A stretch of DNA of 42,046 nucleotides, taken from positions 1-42,046 of IMG/VR virus record IMGVR_UViG_3300042197_003228, one strand, 5' to 3'. Numbering within the stretch: the first letter of the stretch is position 1; every line of letters begins with the position of its first letter. Positions 17,701 to 28,500 of the stretch are shown in pieces. The DNA is from a virus. Under the pieces are notes generated by a model. That model saw only the letters and a program-made list of their open reading frames with translations. It was not told the origin of the DNA and did no database searches. The position numbers were made by a program, and so were the translations under genes.

Positions 17701-18582
17701 TATGCCCTGTGGTCCTGTGGAACCTGTTGATCCAGTGTTACCGCTTAATCCTTGTGGACCTGTCGATCCTGTGTTACCAACTATTCCTTGTGGGCCAGTT
17801 GATCCGGTATTTCCTTCGATGCCCTGCGGTCCAGTAGAACCTGTATTGCCAGTCAGACCCTGAGGACCTGTCGCTCCTGTGTTTCCCTGTATTCCTTGCG
17901 GTCCTGTTGCACCTGTGTTACCACTTAATCCCTGCGGGCCTGTCGATCCCGTATTTCCTTGAATACCTTGTGGGCCTGTCGCACCTGTGCCTCCAGTCGA
18001 TCCAGTAGGCCCCGTAGGTCCTGTGGCACCAGTCGCTCCCGCAGAGCCAGGTGATCCTGCAGTTCCAGTCGCTCCAGTAGGACCAGTAGGACCTGTGGCA
18101 CCAGTTGCTCCTCCACCACCTCCCCCAGACGACGTGCTGAGAACAGTCCATCTTGTCCCGTTCCAAGCTAGTGTAGTACTCTCGTAGTTTGTAGTCAGTG
18201 TTTTTGTAGCAGAACTATCGATTAAGACACCAGACTTCGGAGATTTAATCTGAATGTTTTTCGATCCTGCAACACCATTAAAATCTTTTACGTATATTGT
18301 TTGGCCGGTTTTAGGATCCTGCGGAAGAAGCAGGATTGACGTTCCTGATCCACTCTTTACAATGACGTTGAGTATTGTAGCGGAAGAATTTATCTGGGTA
18401 TTTTTCCCAGGTGTTACTTCTATTGTTTCAACGCTTTGAGAAAACTTTCCCGTTAGCTGAAAATCTGATGGAGCGTCTGGGACTCCTATTTGAGTGTCCG
18501 TGACGTGTATTGACTTCTTGACTTTGACTCCACCTTCTACGACATAAACTACTGTATCATTAGGTTTCTTTGTTATTGACAT
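11701..18582 (-). CDS. Giant collagen-like tail fibre with C-terminal S74 intramolecular chaperone
   Basis: 2293 residues. Layout: N-terminal attachment domain (1-150) ending in [20 protein letters not shown] and [10 protein letters not shown]; a Gly-X-Y collagen region (about 155-1406) built from 12-residue units like [12 protein letters not shown]; a globular stretch; YadA-like units with VAIG/TAVG phrases (nucleotides 13235-13860); VGIGT-type beta-helix blocks; and a C-terminal peptidase-S74 domain with SDCRAK at 2166-2171, giving the Ser/Lys pair used for self-cleavage, then [11 protein letters not shown] and a terminal coiled coil ([18 protein letters not shown]). S74 domains drive trimer folding and then cut themselves off. 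The weak ribosome binding site suggests coupling to the gene before it. Probably a long side fibre. Confidence 0.92.
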   Translation of the reverse strand: MSITKKPNDTVVYVVEGGVKVKKSIHVTDTQIGVPDAPSDFQLTGKFSQSVETIEVTPGKNTQINSSATILNVIVKSGSGTSILLLPQDPKTGQTIYVKDFNGVAGSKNIQIKSPKSGVLIDSSATKTLTTNYESTTLAWNGTRWTVLSTSSGGGGGGATGATGPTGPTGATGTAGSPGSAGATGATGPTGPTGSTGGTGATGPQGIQGNTGSTGPQGLSGNTGATGPQGIQGNTGATGPQGLTGNTGSTGPQGIEGNTGSTGPQGIVGNTGSTGPQGLSGNTGSTGSTGPQGIQGNTGATGPQGLIGNTGSTGPQGVQGTTGATGPQGIVGNTGSTGPQGISGNTGSTGPQGLLGNTGSTGPQGITGNTGATGPTGNTGATGPQGVQGDTGSTGPQGNTGATGPQGTSGNTGSTGPQGISGNTGSTGPQGLTGNTGSTGPQGVQGNTGSTGLSGNTGATGPQGITGNTGATGPQGISGNTGSTGPQGIQGNTGATGPQGLLGNTGSTGPQGLNGNTGATGPQGLLGNTGSTGPQGTQGNTGATGPQGIQGNTGSTGPQGLQGATGSTGLQGNTGSTGPQGVQGTTGATGPQGIQGNTGSTGPQGIVGSTGSTGPQGLTGNTGSTGPQGVQGNTGSTGPQGIIGNTGATGPQGLLGNTGSTGPQGIQGNTGATGLSGNTGATGPQGLTGNTGSTGPQGVAGNTGATGPQGITGNTGSTGPQGITGNTGSTGPQGIVGNTGSTGPQGLLGNTGSTGPRGSTGATGATGPQGVQGNTGATGPQGVQGNTGSTGPQGITGNTGATGPQGIVGNTGSTGPQGITGNTGSTGLQGHTGSTGPQGLSGNTGATGPQGVQGNTGATGPQGLNGNTGSTGPQGIQGNTGSTGPQGLSGNTGSTGPQGIVGNTGSTGPQGITGNTGSTGPQGLSGNTGSTGPQGIQGNTGSTGPQGLSGNTGATGPQGVQGVQGTTGSTGPQGLQGNTGSTGPQGLQGTTGSTGPQGNTGSTGPQGVQGNTGSTGPQGLSGNTGSTGPQGLQGNTGSTGPQGSNGNTGATGPQGIQGNTGSTGPQGVQGNTGATGPQGIVGNTGSTGPQGNTGSTGPQGIQGNTGSTGPQGISGNTGSTGPQGIQGNTGATGPQGITGNTGSTGPQGVQGNTGATGPQGLLGNTGSTGPQGLSGNTGSTGPQGAQGNTGATGPQGVQGSTGSTGPQGLTGNTGSTGPQGLSGNTGATGPQGIQGNTGSTGPQGISGNTGSTGPQGIQGNTGATGPQGIQGNTGSTGPQGIQGTTGSTGPQGITGNTGSTGPQGIQGNTGATGPQGIQGNTGATGPQGIQGNTGSTGPQGNTGATGPQGVSGNTGATGPQGIQGNTGSTGPQGLIGNTGSTGPQGVQGNTGSTGPQGVQGNTGATGPIAGSNKQVIYNDSGAAAGAASLLYDKVGGIVGVNYTPPITTSVSKLMVDGDITLANNTRSLLGNLYYDTAVPGWKYAANGYGWGFREDNAGKLQMVRAGNNTSGANATASISLTDLFTFDLVNNRVGLGTASMSRKLVVHGDDALINDITVGRGGLSPSATSFTNTVLGNSTFGVATSSQVANVAVGFLTLNNATTGADGNVAIGALALNANTTAKGNVGIGYYALSTISTASGSVGVGYEALKLATGADNTAVGWWAGKSISTATGNVAVGSNSLSTTTTGGANTAVGNFALYNATSAYNTAVGFGAGVTISTGNFNTSLGAFAGGSISTQANSTAVGYSALVNATGAGNSAFGYNAGSAITSSTKNVLIGGYTGNAGGLDIRTSTASINSNNIVLSDGDGNIRARFDFRGAVGIGTTTSIDGYAMTVVTGSANESTRMILKSTGTERAAGYWTWSRTADLGYFEGDSNGNFKLGSFTSNRLDLITNNTTALTVDTSQNVGIGTATVRARLNIFGNGQTTAALTDAGNRGSLLRLSHDNNAPGSGGGILFTNSQGDIANSVGFAAVKGLLYDGSGNTAGDLAFSTRNATSDAALTERMRITYNGKVGIGTTNPTATLSVMCGSTLARINEVYTGYAGIFLNGSTTDDHYNILSNASGSDKNLYLNRPTGWDIRFRVNNSDQVTITSAGRVGIGTATPDLGFLHVNGVINSAILVFSYGWLRNATTASGRATPAFGENINSSIYASDRIISNTEVNSLSDCRAKDIERKIRVEEGLDFVEKVNPVIYTWKSSEKKEKKYGFIAQDVLKAGYDSLVGILHDPEIEEYTDEEGFTSPKGGRFVMCYDNVVPLLSAAMKGLKQENDSLKSEVQSLKDQISSILTMLSNK
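13235..13860 (-). repeat. YadA-like beta-roll repeats within the collagen fibre
   Basis: About nine units of roughly 20-25 residues with the phrase N(T/V)AVG..AL.....TG lie after the collagen region. They are longer than the 14-residue SHAEG units of the other fibre but of the same general trimeric adhesin type. Confidence 0.75.
14345..18120 (-). repeat. Collagen-like Gly-X-Y repeat region (about 1250 residues)
   Basis: Roughly 415 consecutive Gly-X-Y triplets, seemingly without interruption, arranged mostly as 12-residue (36-bp) units GNT-G(S/A)T-GPQ-Gxx. At DNA level neighbouring units differ at many third codon positions while the protein is nearly constant. Such regions form triple helices in trimeric fibres. 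Confidence 0.92.
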
Positions 18583-18607
18583 TTTGTAGCCGGATCGGTG
18601 AAGAACT

Positions 18608-21265
18608 TCATGGTACTGTCTGTGTCAAGGTCAAATTTGTGTTCACGAACTGTGCTATTTCGGATTCTTGCCTGTGCTTCGCGATTCCGTCGAAGTACGG
18701 CACAGACGATGTGACTTCCGTGCTGAGGTTCTGTGAGACTGTTTCCTTTGGCAAGACATTTACCGTGTAAATATCGCCTATTCCGTTTGCGTTCGCTCGA
18801 TATTGTTCTTTGACGAAACGCACACTAACTGCTGAAGCGCCCAACGTATTTCCTCCCCCAGAGATGTTCCATCTAGAGTCGACTTCTTCATTGTAGCCCA
18901 GCGTACTAGAAGAATTACTTGCGTCTACGACTGTCGTAGCTTTCTTATCTGTTGGACTAAGCCCTGTATTTATAAACTTGGTGTAGACTCTCTGCTCTAA
19001 CATGTCTCTGAACTGTCCGAACTTGTCCCTTCTAAATACTGCTTTGCTGTTAGTTGGAAGACCATTATAGAGTCCATACTTCCACCCTCTTATTACAGGA
19101 GACACGCCAAAATTGAGACCTTTGTATATGTCAGATGTCCTATTTTGAACTTCTGTCTCGTCCCATGACGCAGTTGCAACTCGATAAGTCGGATCCGCTC
19201 TATTGTCGACGACTACTTTTCTGAAGTGAGGATAGTTGTTTCCTCCCATCGTCTTTTTAGATGTGTCGGTTGGGAAAGAACTGGTGTCGTAAACGTAGAA
19301 TTCAAGATTATCCACGGCGACAAAGTAAGGTTGGTTTGCAGAAGGTCCAGATCCGCCATATTCATACTGGAAGACCAGCCTGTACTCTCCTGATGGCAAA
19401 GGATACTCTTCCGATCCAGGATATCCCATAGCTCCGTAACCTGTGTACGACCCATGAGTCATCCAGCTGTAAGTCCCGCCTGTTACGTCAGAAGATCCGG
19501 GTCTAACCGTGCCTGTTAGTTCTGTCTGAGTTATAGGGTAATTTGGATCTATGAAGAAAGGTGAATCTACGTTGTCGTTTGTTGTGATGAGAACAGGTCC
19601 ACCTGCTCCGAACCCAGCAGAGCTAGCTTGAGACCTGAAGCCTGGTGATGCTGAGAAGTAAGCGTTGAAGTAGTCCCCTGGGTCGTCCGTCACCATTGAA
19701 AAACTGAAGTTCAGCGTCCACGGACAAGATGAAGTTATGTCCAGTGCCATGAAAGAAGAACCGCCTGCGTCACTTATTCCTCCACCGTTAGACGCAACTG
19801 TATCCGACACTAGTATCAGGCTGTTTGAAGTTGGAGTCCAGTAAACACCTCTCGCATTATTTGGAGGAGTCAAATATGACAAGTAGTTGTGTGTCACCCC
19901 GCCTATAACAACAGTGCCTTCTTTTGTTTGAACACTCCAGCCTGCGCCGTTCGTGTTGTCTATTGTGTCCCAGTTCAGTTTTATTATAGCATCGTCATAC
20001 TCGGGTATGTTTTTTGCAAGGGTCGCATCGGACACACTCTCAAAATTTTGTCTGTACTGAAATTCCAGCGCTGAAGAATCAAAAGTTCTTTCGGCGAAAG
20101 TCATGGTGTTCATGTCACCGAAACCAAACAAGAACTTTACGATGTCGTTAACACCAGAAGAGCCTGTCAAGAACTCGCCACCAGGATCAGTTATTGACGG
20201 ACTGTAGGATGCTGTCGTGATGAAGTTGTGATCTCCCCTCTTGTTAAGATAGACTTCTGAGGGAATGAGGAGAGAATAACCGTATTCTCCATCTAGATTC
20301 GCCAACTTAAATGACGTGGGAATAACCGTTATTCCTCCAAGACTTCCATTCAGTTTATTACCGACGCTTTGCCTCAAAGAATTTCTTGCACTGCTATTTG
20401 TCTTCAATATAGACTGCGGCAATTTACCTGGTAGGAATGGCCTGAACGAAGATACGGGTTTGGCTGTGCTGTTTATTGTCAAATTTTTGACTTCAAAGCT
20501 CTTAGATCCTGATATTTCCCACAAATCTAGGTCTAGATTGTATAGCTGCTTTGTTTCTATTAGACTGACGTCGCATCCTAAAATCACAGGACTGATGCCG
20601 AGACTTGAGTTAAAGTAGGTGACACGTTCTTGCGGCTTATACTTGCTCTCAAATGGAAAAGACCAGGTCCAGTCATTGTTCACTACTGGGTCGTTTGAAT
20701 AACCAAGATTGGTTCTGTCACTCTCTGGATAGTTGAACACCATGTTCGCTATCACAGAGGGACCTGTGCTTCCTGAAAGTGTATTGTTATATGGACTCAA
20801 AAGTGTTGGATTTGCACCATTTTGAAGAATCCAAGGAGTTGTTCCGTCTGCCGAAAAGCAAGTGTTTAAGTCTGGGAGACAAGAGTCATAGAACCTCTCA
20901 TCTTTGTCGTAACATTGAGATATTCTGTAAGACGTTGTAGAAACTCTCGACTCCCAGGAAGTCAATCTGTAAGACAGGAGAGGATTGACGTTGACAGCAT
21001 CAGAACCATAAGTCGAAGGAAGAACGGGAAAGATGTCCGACAAATACTTGCTGAAAAGTCTGCCTCGAGTGCTTATGCTGCTCGTGACTAGTCTCTTCGT
21101 AGTATCGAAAGGAAGAGTAGCATCGACCAACATCGACCCAGTTATAAAATCATCCTGCATCGTACCGTAGAAAGATGCAGCGTACGAGATATCGAACTGG
21201 TCTAGGACGGGATCGTTACCTATGACATCTTTTATTACCTCTGTGAAGACTGACTGTGTCGTCAT
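18608..21265 (-). CDS. Large virion structural protein, 885 aa (unrecognised family)
   Basis: Rich in Ser, Thr, Asn and Gly, with no signal peptide or enzyme motif, as in tail or baseplate proteins. A C-terminal block ([34 protein letters not shown]) resembles structural proteins of other large phages, but I cannot name a function. The middle holds a possible jelly-roll-like domain (near [11 protein letters not shown] and [13 protein letters not shown]). It overlaps the previous gene by four bases (ATGA, 21262-21265) and is followed 25 bases later by the collagen fibre, so it may be a fibre-anchoring or baseplate protein. A TATTTATA on the plus strand (18967-18974), i.e. TATAAATA on this strand, lies within it. 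Confidence 0.8.
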   Translation of the reverse strand: MTTQSVFTEVIKDVIGNDPVLDQFDISYAASFYGTMQDDFITGSMLVDATLPFDTTKRLVTSSISTRGRLFSKYLSDIFPVLPSTYGSDAVNVNPLLSYRLTSWESRVSTTSYRISQCYDKDERFYDSCLPDLNTCFSADGTTPWILQNGANPTLLSPYNNTLSGSTGPSVIANMVFNYPESDRTNLGYSNDPVVNNDWTWSFPFESKYKPQERVTYFNSSLGISPVILGCDVSLIETKQLYNLDLDLWEISGSKSFEVKNLTINSTAKPVSSFRPFLPGKLPQSILKTNSSARNSLRQSVGNKLNGSLGGITVIPTSFKLANLDGEYGYSLLIPSEVYLNKRGDHNFITTASYSPSITDPGGEFLTGSSGVNDIVKFLFGFGDMNTMTFAERTFDSSALEFQYRQNFESVSDATLAKNIPEYDDAIIKLNWDTIDNTNGAGWSVQTKEGTVVIGGVTHNYLSYLTPPNNARGVYWTPTSNSLILVSDTVASNGGGISDAGGSSFMALDITSSCPWTLNFSFSMVTDDPGDYFNAYFSASPGFRSQASSAGFGAGGPVLITTNDNVDSPFFIDPNYPITQTELTGTVRPGSSDVTGGTYSWMTHGSYTGYGAMGYPGSEEYPLPSGEYRLVFQYEYGGSGPSANQPYFVAVDNLEFYVYDTSSFPTDTSKKTMGGNNYPHFRKVVVDNRADPTYRVATASWDETEVQNRTSDIYKGLNFGVSPVIRGWKYGLYNGLPTNSKAVFRRDKFGQFRDMLEQRVYTKFINTGLSPTDKKATTVVDASNSSSTLGYNEEVDSRWNISGGGNTLGASAVSVRFVKEQYRANANGIGDIYTVNVLPKETVSQNLSTEVTSSVPYFDGIAKHRQESEIAQFVNTNLTLTQTVP

Positions 21266-22950
21266 GGAATGTACCTATTTCCGTTCTGGACGTAGGAACC
21301 ATAGAAAGTTATGTTTATGGAACCGGTGTTAAATTGGACGTCGTGTCCTGGTAAGAGATTAGTCGGTATTGAGTTGTAGTAGGAAGATGAAATGAGAGTT
21401 GGTAATCCGTATGTTCTGGCATTTGGATTGGCCACAGTGTCTACGTTTATCTTGAAATTTTTGTGTGCAGGCCTTGTCTTCGACACACTTAAAACGAGTT
21501 TCTCTCCGGGATTGATCAAGTATGGAGACTGCCTCTCTTCTCCTAAAAATTTGTCGGAGAAGAAATATAGATACAGCGTTCCATAGGATCTTCCTGTCAG
21601 GATGCTCGAGGATATTCCGTTGTATATTGCTGTTCTCAAAGTCTCATCTTGAACATAAAATTCATTTTTTATGTTTCCATTTTGCAGTAACTGCTCTGAG
21701 TCGATAGATGTGTATTCTCCACCAAACACAGACCCGCCTGAGGGAGAAAAGCCTGTCTGTCCCCTACCGAACGGATCTATTCCGTAAAGATACATTGCGT
21801 CTGAAGTCGTAGCCTCTGATATTGTTGTGTATTCTTGCGAAAGTCGATTAAGAAGCAGTTTGTCAGCTGCTATTCCTCCTAAAGATCCGGTCGCGACAGC
21901 AAATGCTATTGTTGCGACTTTACAGCCGTTTGATATCAAAGCCTCAGACCTCATTGTGAGACTTCCTGTGAAAAAATTATTTGCATCAGGAGTCACTATG
22001 GTGTCCAAGCTTCCTGTTCTCAATCCAACCCTATTGAAGTAATAGAGATTTGTTGACGCCGCGAGATCCGGAAAAATTTCGTTTGTATTGATAGAACCGC
22101 TTGTGTCGTTAAAGTGTGTTATCCTGCTCTTGCATATCAGGTCTCTTATCGACCCTGTTCCGTAATTCTTTTGCGACATGAGAGCGACAGTTATGCAAGG
22201 TCCACCTTGATCGAAGATCAATGAGATTGGAACTGCACCTCCCATCGATCCTGCACCGTCCAGACTGTAATCACCGTAGGACGAAGTCATAAGTGAGAGC
22301 GTTGTCTTGTCACTAAACCAACCCTTTCCAAAGCAGAAAGGAAGTTCAAAAACAACCTTCTCTATCAGAAAAGGTTTGTCTATCGGAAGCGTGAATCCTT
22401 CTTCGATAGAGGAATTGTAGGCAGAATTTCTCTGTGTGGAAGCCGGATAATCTCTTGCCATGAGATCTGCTTGTGCAGAAGCGTTTAGAGAAGCTCTTGA
22501 ACTAAAGTTCCAAGACTCTTCTGCTATTTTTTGATTAGGACTTGGGACTAGACCTGAATTCGTCCTGTAGATCGGAAGGCTTCCCGATGCGAGCGCATTT
22601 CCCTTTGCGTCAAACAGTATCGTGTCTTCAACAAATGAGCTACCGCTGTTGTAACCTGCTCCGGTGAACACTGCCACCTGCTGAAAAGGACCTGTGTGGT
22701 CTCCTAAAGAACGTGTAGGAATGTTCCACATTCCACTAGAAAAGTTGAAGTAGTAGATGCTGCTAGAGTTCGGCAGCATCCTCGTCTTGTTTCGAACATC
22801 GAAAGATACTTTTATCCTTTCTTTGCTTCCGAGACCATTGGAAAAATCTCCTGGTGTCGTTCCGAAAGCGTCGATAGAACCAGTAAGATAAAAAGGATCG
22901 GAATTTCCTACGTCATTTAACGAAGTTTCAGAAAACGGTTTGATCATCAA
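21262..22950 (-). CDS. Virion structural protein, 562 aa (unrecognised family)
   Basis: Ser/Gly/Asn-rich, with many short beta-like stretches ending in GS or SS (GSLPIYRTNS, SGSINTNEIFPDL) and no enzyme motif. It overlaps both neighbours by four bases (start within 22947-22950, stop within 21262-21265), so synthesis is probably translationally coupled and stoichiometry controlled. Its place in a run of six such genes after the gp6-like gene suggests a baseplate-periphery or tail-decoration role. I cannot assign it to a known family. Confidence 0.78.
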   Translation of the reverse strand: MMIKPFSETSLNDVGNSDPFYLTGSIDAFGTTPGDFSNGLGSKERIKVSFDVRNKTRMLPNSSSIYYFNFSSGMWNIPTRSLGDHTGPFQQVAVFTGAGYNSGSSFVEDTILFDAKGNALASGSLPIYRTNSGLVPSPNQKIAEESWNFSSRASLNASAQADLMARDYPASTQRNSAYNSSIEEGFTLPIDKPFLIEKVVFELPFCFGKGWFSDKTTLSLMTSSYGDYSLDGAGSMGGAVPISLIFDQGGPCITVALMSQKNYGTGSIRDLICKSRITHFNDTSGSINTNEIFPDLAASTNLYYFNRVGLRTGSLDTIVTPDANNFFTGSLTMRSEALISNGCKVATIAFAVATGSLGGIAADKLLLNRLSQEYTTISEATTSDAMYLYGIDPFGRGQTGFSPSGGSVFGGEYTSIDSEQLLQNGNIKNEFYVQDETLRTAIYNGISSSILTGRSYGTLYLYFFSDKFLGEERQSPYLINPGEKLVLSVSKTRPAHKNFKINVDTVANPNARTYGLPTLISSSYYNSIPTNLLPGHDVQFNTGSINITFYGSYVQNGNRYIP

Positions 22951-24296
22951 AACTTCCTTCCGAAGTCTACAAGAGTGTCATAGAAGACCGAGTCAACTAG
23001 ACCTGGTCCTATGCTTCTTGTTACTTCAAGACTTCCTGATTGATATAGTTGATTGATTGCAACAGCTTCTTCAAAGTTATAACTCGTCCTGTAGCTGACC
23101 GGTATCATCGTGGGATATTGTACTACCTGACTGCTACCACTGCATATCATAGTCTTTCTGTCGTCGAACAAAGAGACGTCATTCCTCATGATTGAGGACG
23201 AGTCTCTCACGGCAACTATCGTCCTGTTTTGTGTTCGTCTATTGACAGGAGGTAAGAAGTTGTAGATCGCAGTCATGCCCCTACGTCCAGGCCAATGTAC
23301 TGCTGGGTCTAAGTTACAGCTGTATGGAGCAACTCCTATGTCATTGTTTAAGTTGACACCCGTGTCTGTGTAACTTGAGTTATAGACGTACCCACCGTTG
23401 ACGTACTTGGATCTTACGTCATCTCTGTAGCCTAACCCTTCTGAGAAATCTCTAAATTTCCATCCATTCCAATTGGCAAAAATACCCATTGTTGCACCGA
23501 CAGTTCCGCTGGGTGCAGCACCAGAATATGGCGGTCTGTAAGACAGCGTTCCGACAAGGTCTCCTTTGCTTTGGTACCTCAGCTGGATCGATCCATTTTC
23601 GAAGATTGCAGCTTCAAACTTGAGACGACTCATCTCGTAGTTGGACGTCGTCAGGCCTGATATGACAGACCATTTGATAACAAAATACTTGCCTTGATGA
23701 TCTTCAGCTCTTGCATAGCTCACAGCGTGTTCGGATGCGTCCCAATCCGTTGTGTTGTCAGGTTTGTCTAATCCATAGATCAGCTTGTTCATTGTCGCAG
23801 CTGTTTGCGCAGGTATTGCTGAAGACCCAGCTTGTACAGCCTGATAGTCTGCGAAACCTGTATTCATCTGATCGTGCCATGCAGCAATTAGGACGTGATT
23901 GTTTTGTCCTGTAGGTCCGAAAGATGATGTTATTTGAGAGTTGCTTCGAACAGAAACTTTATAGAGTTGATCGACCTCTAGCTTATCGTCATCTGGTGAC
24001 GAATAGGGTGACGAATAAGATGGATCTATGAGGACTGCAATTCCATATTCTGAAGCTGCAACTTTTGTGTAGTTGACTCCGCTGAAATTGAAAGTAAATC
24101 CTAAATCAACCCACCGGAGTTGCCCAGATGTCCAATTTCCCGATCCATTTCCGACTCCTGCAGCGTCAGGCCATGCTGTAAATCTCTTCTTGTCTATTTG
24201 GAATAGCGCGTTGCTTGGCAACACTGACTTCATCAAGACGTAATCTTCGAATCGCCTCGAGGGCGGAGTTCTCTTGGATTTTGGCGAAGCAGACAT
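22947..24296 (-). CDS. Virion structural protein with a NIDO-like beta-sandwich segment, 449 aa
   Basis: The N-terminal third reads DLGFTFNFSGVNYTKVAASEYGIAVL, and further on FENGSIQLRYQ. Both phrases are common in NIDO-like or related beta-sandwich domains of extracellular adhesion proteins, so a surface-exposed, possibly sugar- or host-binding module is plausible; this is by eye and uncertain. The ATG shares its first base with the preceding TAA (TAATG at 24296), and the stop overlaps the next ATG by four bases. No signal peptide, as expected for a virion protein assembled in the cytoplasm. Confidence 0.75.
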   Translation of the reverse strand: MSASPKSKRTPPSRRFEDYVLMKSVLPSNALFQIDKKRFTAWPDAAGVGNGSGNWTSGQLRWVDLGFTFNFSGVNYTKVAASEYGIAVLIDPSYSSPYSSPDDDKLEVDQLYKVSVRSNSQITSSFGPTGQNNHVLIAAWHDQMNTGFADYQAVQAGSSAIPAQTAATMNKLIYGLDKPDNTTDWDASEHAVSYARAEDHQGKYFVIKWSVISGLTTSNYEMSRLKFEAAIFENGSIQLRYQSKGDLVGTLSYRPPYSGAAPSGTVGATMGIFANWNGWKFRDFSEGLGYRDDVRSKYVNGGYVYNSSYTDTGVNLNNDIGVAPYSCNLDPAVHWPGRRGMTAIYNFLPPVNRRTQNRTIVAVRDSSSIMRNDVSLFDDRKTMICSGSSQVVQYPTMIPVSYRTSYNFEEAVAINQLYQSGSLEVTRSIGPGLVDSVFYDTLVDFGRKF

Positions 24297-25519
24297 TAGT
24301 AGAGCAATCCTCCGTAGGCTATTGAGTCAGTACCTTCAAATGCATTATCGTACATAAAACCACACGTGGCTGAAAACTCTTTCCTCGTTATGTATGACGT
24401 CTCTTCTGGTGACATTCCGTTGACGACTTCAAGTAATTGAGAAGGATACGACGAACTTGGTATCTGTCCTCTTGGGTATATGACATCCTCAAAAGGCGGG
24501 ATCACATTAGAATCTATCAGTTGATATCCCACATTGGACACGGGGACAGACCCTGTACCTACCGTACCTGTGGTCACAATCGTGGTCGACTCAAGAGAGT
24601 CGTACCACGGAACTTTGTTAACTCGATTAGGAAGTCTATAGTCTATCGTTTTTACTTGATCCGAAGACATGCTAGTAGACTCATTGCCGCTACCAAAACT
24701 ACCGCGAGTTCCCTGCGGCTCAAAAGGAAAGTTTATGGAGAATTTTGATATTACGGGCCTTATTGGAAAAGGCTCTATGATTCCATTCAATATGAAATTC
24801 TCTGTTTGGTTTGAGTCTGACGTTATGATGGGATAAGTGAATTTTGATTTATCTGCAGACTTGATATAGTCGACAGGATCATAAACTTCTATCTCGTAGA
24901 ATCCTAACGGTCTATCGTTGAGAAGTCTTCTCACGTTTCCGCTATTGTCAATAGACGATGAGTTGAACTGCTCCTGTGCCAAGAAGAATACTGAGTTACC
25001 GCTACTGTCTTTTGAAGACGTGAAATAAGTGTTTAGTGTAACTGAAAGGTCTGATTGATTGACACCGTAAGCAAGCGGAAATGTTAAGTGTCCTGGGTTG
25101 CCTGAGGTTATTTTCGCAAGTCCTGTCGTCCAGTGCTTATCAAGTGTTATTTCAATTCCGTTCTTGTAAGTGTCTAAGCTTGAAGACGTAAACAGGTCTA
25201 TGTAAGACGAATCTAGTATTTTTCTTGTATTACCGCTTGAGTCTGTGACCGAAGAGCCCGTTGGATACGTGTATGCGTCTATTGTGCTGTCGTTGCTCGT
25301 CGTGCTCTTTACTTCGAACAGTCCTAAAATTGAAGATCCAGAAATGTAGGGTCGAATTGCGTCTGTGAAGGTATTCTTGTTTCTCTTCTTTACTTGCTCT
25401 CTTGTGTTGAAGTAGTTTCCTGTGGTGTCTATATTGACGTACTGCGTCTCGTTCGAAACTTGACTTCCTATCTTCGGTAGTGTGGAAGCGCCATTCTGCA
25501 AGCTGTTAGAAACAGTCAT
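24296..25519 (-). CDS. Virion structural protein, 407 aa (unrecognised family)
   Basis: Not recognised beyond being typical of phage structural proteins: rich in Ser, Thr and Asn, with an N-terminal region of repeated Ser-Gly-Asn turns (SSVTDSSGNTRKIL, SKDSSGNSVFF, SSIDNSGNVRRLL). These recur with a related pattern SSGN.(R)..L and may be a short internal repeat. The C-terminus (YITRKEFSATCGFMYDN...IAYGGLLY) looks conserved in style. ATG follows directly after the TAA of the 1169-residue gene with no gap. Expected in the tail or baseplate. Confidence 0.75.
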   Translation of the reverse strand: MTVSNSLQNGASTLPKIGSQVSNETQYVNIDTTGNYFNTREQVKKRNKNTFTDAIRPYISGSSILGLFEVKSTTSNDSTIDAYTYPTGSSVTDSSGNTRKILDSSYIDLFTSSSLDTYKNGIEITLDKHWTTGLAKITSGNPGHLTFPLAYGVNQSDLSVTLNTYFTSSKDSSGNSVFFLAQEQFNSSSIDNSGNVRRLLNDRPLGFYEIEVYDPVDYIKSADKSKFTYPIITSDSNQTENFILNGIIEPFPIRPVISKFSINFPFEPQGTRGSFGSGNESTSMSSDQVKTIDYRLPNRVNKVPWYDSLESTTIVTTGTVGTGSVPVSNVGYQLIDSNVIPPFEDVIYPRGQIPSSSYPSQLLEVVNGMSPEETSYITRKEFSATCGFMYDNAFEGTDSIAYGGLLY

Positions 25520-28500
25520 TTAGTACTTTCTCAACTTTCCAACTATTTGTTGCACTAGTAAACTATCTTCTATGAACTGTCTGTCACCCAGATAGTTTGC
25601 GCTGTGTCTATAGATGTTCTTGTGACGCTCTAGCATGTGTGATTCGACGACATAGTTTGTACCCTTGTATATCGTTTTGCTCGGTATGAGCTGTTCTACG
25701 AAAGAAGATATTGATATATCGAACCACCTGTAGAATTCAAGAAACTTCCTAAAATCGGGCTTTCCTGACAGCCTATTGAAGTAAACATCTCTCAAGTTCT
25801 CCAAGTCGGGATAGTCTGGTGAGAACATGAGCTCGGGACGACCGAGTGCGTCGTTGAGTGGATCGAAGTCCGAAAACATCGATGTTATATCTTTGTCAAG
25901 AGAGTCGACCATTGAAAATTCGATGGATAGTCTCAGGTCGTCTTTTGGCTCTTCTTGAACGAAAAAATCTCTACTGAGGTAAGATGGTGCGACTACCGAT
26001 TGAGGATTTTCGTCGACTAACTTTCGAGACTCAAAGCTTCTTATCCTTATCTTGTCGTCTGTAGCCGACTCATCAAAGAAAGGAGAGAGATAGCTATAGT
26101 GAAATATCTCACCTGTGACAACCTTGGATCCCGATGTGAAACCGACTCCTGATGCACTCACGTTATTGAGACTGAAGTCTAAAAGAGTTATGTTTCCTGC
26201 AGCATCAGCTGATCTTGTCGGCTGTTTCAACAGCGTCTCCATCCTGAGTTTTTCGAAAGATCCTGAGACGTTTTTGACGAAATTGTAGTTGATGAGTGGG
26301 TTTTCAACACCGACAGATTTTTGATTCCTTACGTGCTCTTTCCATTCACTCTCTATCATAGCCTTTGACCAGAATCTCAAGTTTGATGCAAGTCCTACAA
26401 AGTCTGTCGTTCTCGCAATGTTGCTTGCGTTCGTTGTATCGTTCAAGAACCTGTAGCCTCCTGCAGGCAATCCTGACGGTATCGACTGATTGGGGCCCAA
26501 TGCTATGTAACTTCCTGATGAATTGTATGAGATTGATCCTGTCCTGAAGACATTTCCTTCAGCGGTCGGTTGCTCAAAGAAGTAAGAAGAGGTAACGTAC
26601 ACTTCCGATATTTCGCCCACATCTGTCTTTGCGGCTCTCAAGTAATAAGAAGACGACACGTTGGATGATATTTGATCACTTCTGAAGCAACCTAATGCTA
26701 CGTTCCACTTGTCACCGTCGAAGACGCCGGCGCCGCTCAGAGTCAAGGAAAGCTCCAACACAGGAGATGTCGAAGCCATTCCGGGTCTCAGGTACGCTTT
26801 GATAGTTGCTGCTTGTTCAGGATGATCAACGAACTGGGTCGCAATCACGTTTGCAATGAGAGCAGGCTTTGCAGTGTTTGCAGACCCTGTTGTGAATATT
26901 CTCATTAAAGATTGGTAACCATAATCATCAACTATTTCATTCAATTTTTGAGGTGGTATCTTGAAGACACCCTCAAGGTTCCACGACCCTGAAGTCAACA
27001 GACCGTCGTGTGGTCTCGTAGTACCTGTGTTTCTGGTTGTCAGTGTGTCTATTACGAAAGTTCCATCAGGAAGAGGAAATCCCGGTTCTACTCTTGACGC
27101 CGAGAGGGGTGTCGTCGTGACGAGTGAAGATCCTGTGAAGCTGACCATTGCACCTGGTTCTATTCTCTTTTCTCTCGAGGTGGTGAGCTGCTTCGTCGTC
27201 GGACCTCCGTACTCTCTTATTCTAAGACTGTTGTCTGGGTCTATTCCAATGGACCTAAGGAAAGACCTTATGCTGTGTTGTGTTCCTTTTGACTTGATAA
27301 CGTCAGGCATGTTCACAAGTACTCTCCTGAGGAGAATTGCCTGTATGCGCTTCAGAGGTGTGTTTATGTCAGTGAGACCATCTATGTTTTGGCCTTCAGC
27401 GAATTGTTCTATGGTCGAGTGACTGAAAAATTTAGGCAGGTAGAAACCGTAGTATCTCGCCATGTCTTCCAAAAAATTGTCAGGTATCGTGTCATCTGTG
27501 TCGTATTTAACGGTTCTAAGAGTTACGAAAGAATCAATGTAAGTCTTTAGTTCATCAAAGAACTTCGCCCAGATATACAGGAATGTCAAGATTATCTGAA
27601 CGGATCCCTTCTTCCCCTGACCAGGTATTCCCGAGCCCGTGTAAGCATTTCCTCCATTGCCTTCTATCTCTTCGAATCCATCTTGTGAAGCACCTTCTAA
27701 GAGATAATGTCTTGGTACAAGTTTTATGATGCTGTTTGGATTGGCTCTGTCGTAATCGCTAGCTGACAGTAAGAGGCTCTCGTTCAGATCTATAACATTT
27801 GCATATGCAGGAAAAAGAACTACTTTAAACTCGGACTTCTCATTTGTCAAAACATTGTTAGAATCTCCCAGGAGGTTAAGTCTCCTGTCAAAACTAAAGT
27901 TGTTGATGTTGGCATGGAGAGAGTTTCCAGAACTGTCCAGGACTATGGAGTCTAGACTTGTATTCGAATCGAGAGAAAGCGATCCTGACGGCTCATTAAA
28001 CCTGTAGTAAAGCTTGAGATCACTTGTCGGGTAAATTCCTCGACTCGTGTACAGCTTTTGCATTTTTTCGTCTCTAACTGAGTGAAAGACTCTAAATTCG
28101 TCGAGCGAACCGCTAAATGTTTGTGTGGGAGTTATGAGAGAGCTCTTGGAATAGAAAGAGCTACCTGATCCTATCACGAAGTCGGATAGGTCTATGTCCA
28201 GCTTCTTCAGCCTCGTGCTATTCTTGCTTGCAGAAACGAGAGTCTCATTGACGTAGAACTGCAGAGAATCTTCTCTAGTTTCTTTGTTAAGGATGACGCA
28301 AACGTGATTATACGATCCTTTTTTCAAGTCTGCTGCCACCGAGTTTCTCACGGAACCTGACGAAACACAGAATACTGCAGTCACTTTTGTCGTTGAAGAC
28401 GAAGGCTCAAAGTAGAAACTGAAGCCGGACGTCTGCGAGGACGACTTCTGAAACAGCACTTGTGTGTCATTGATCTGCTCAGGTACGAACACAAGTGCTT

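Noticed and set aside
14345-18120. Regular 36-bp periodicity that could suggest a CRISPR array
   Set aside because: There are no identical repeats separated by unique spacers; the period is the 12-residue collagen unit in an open reading frame.
18967-18974. A second T4-type late promoter core (TATAAATA on the minus strand) about 385 bases before the collagen fibre
   Set aside because: It lies inside the 885-residue gene, codes for ordinary residues, and about one such 8-mer is expected by chance in the window; kept only as a note.
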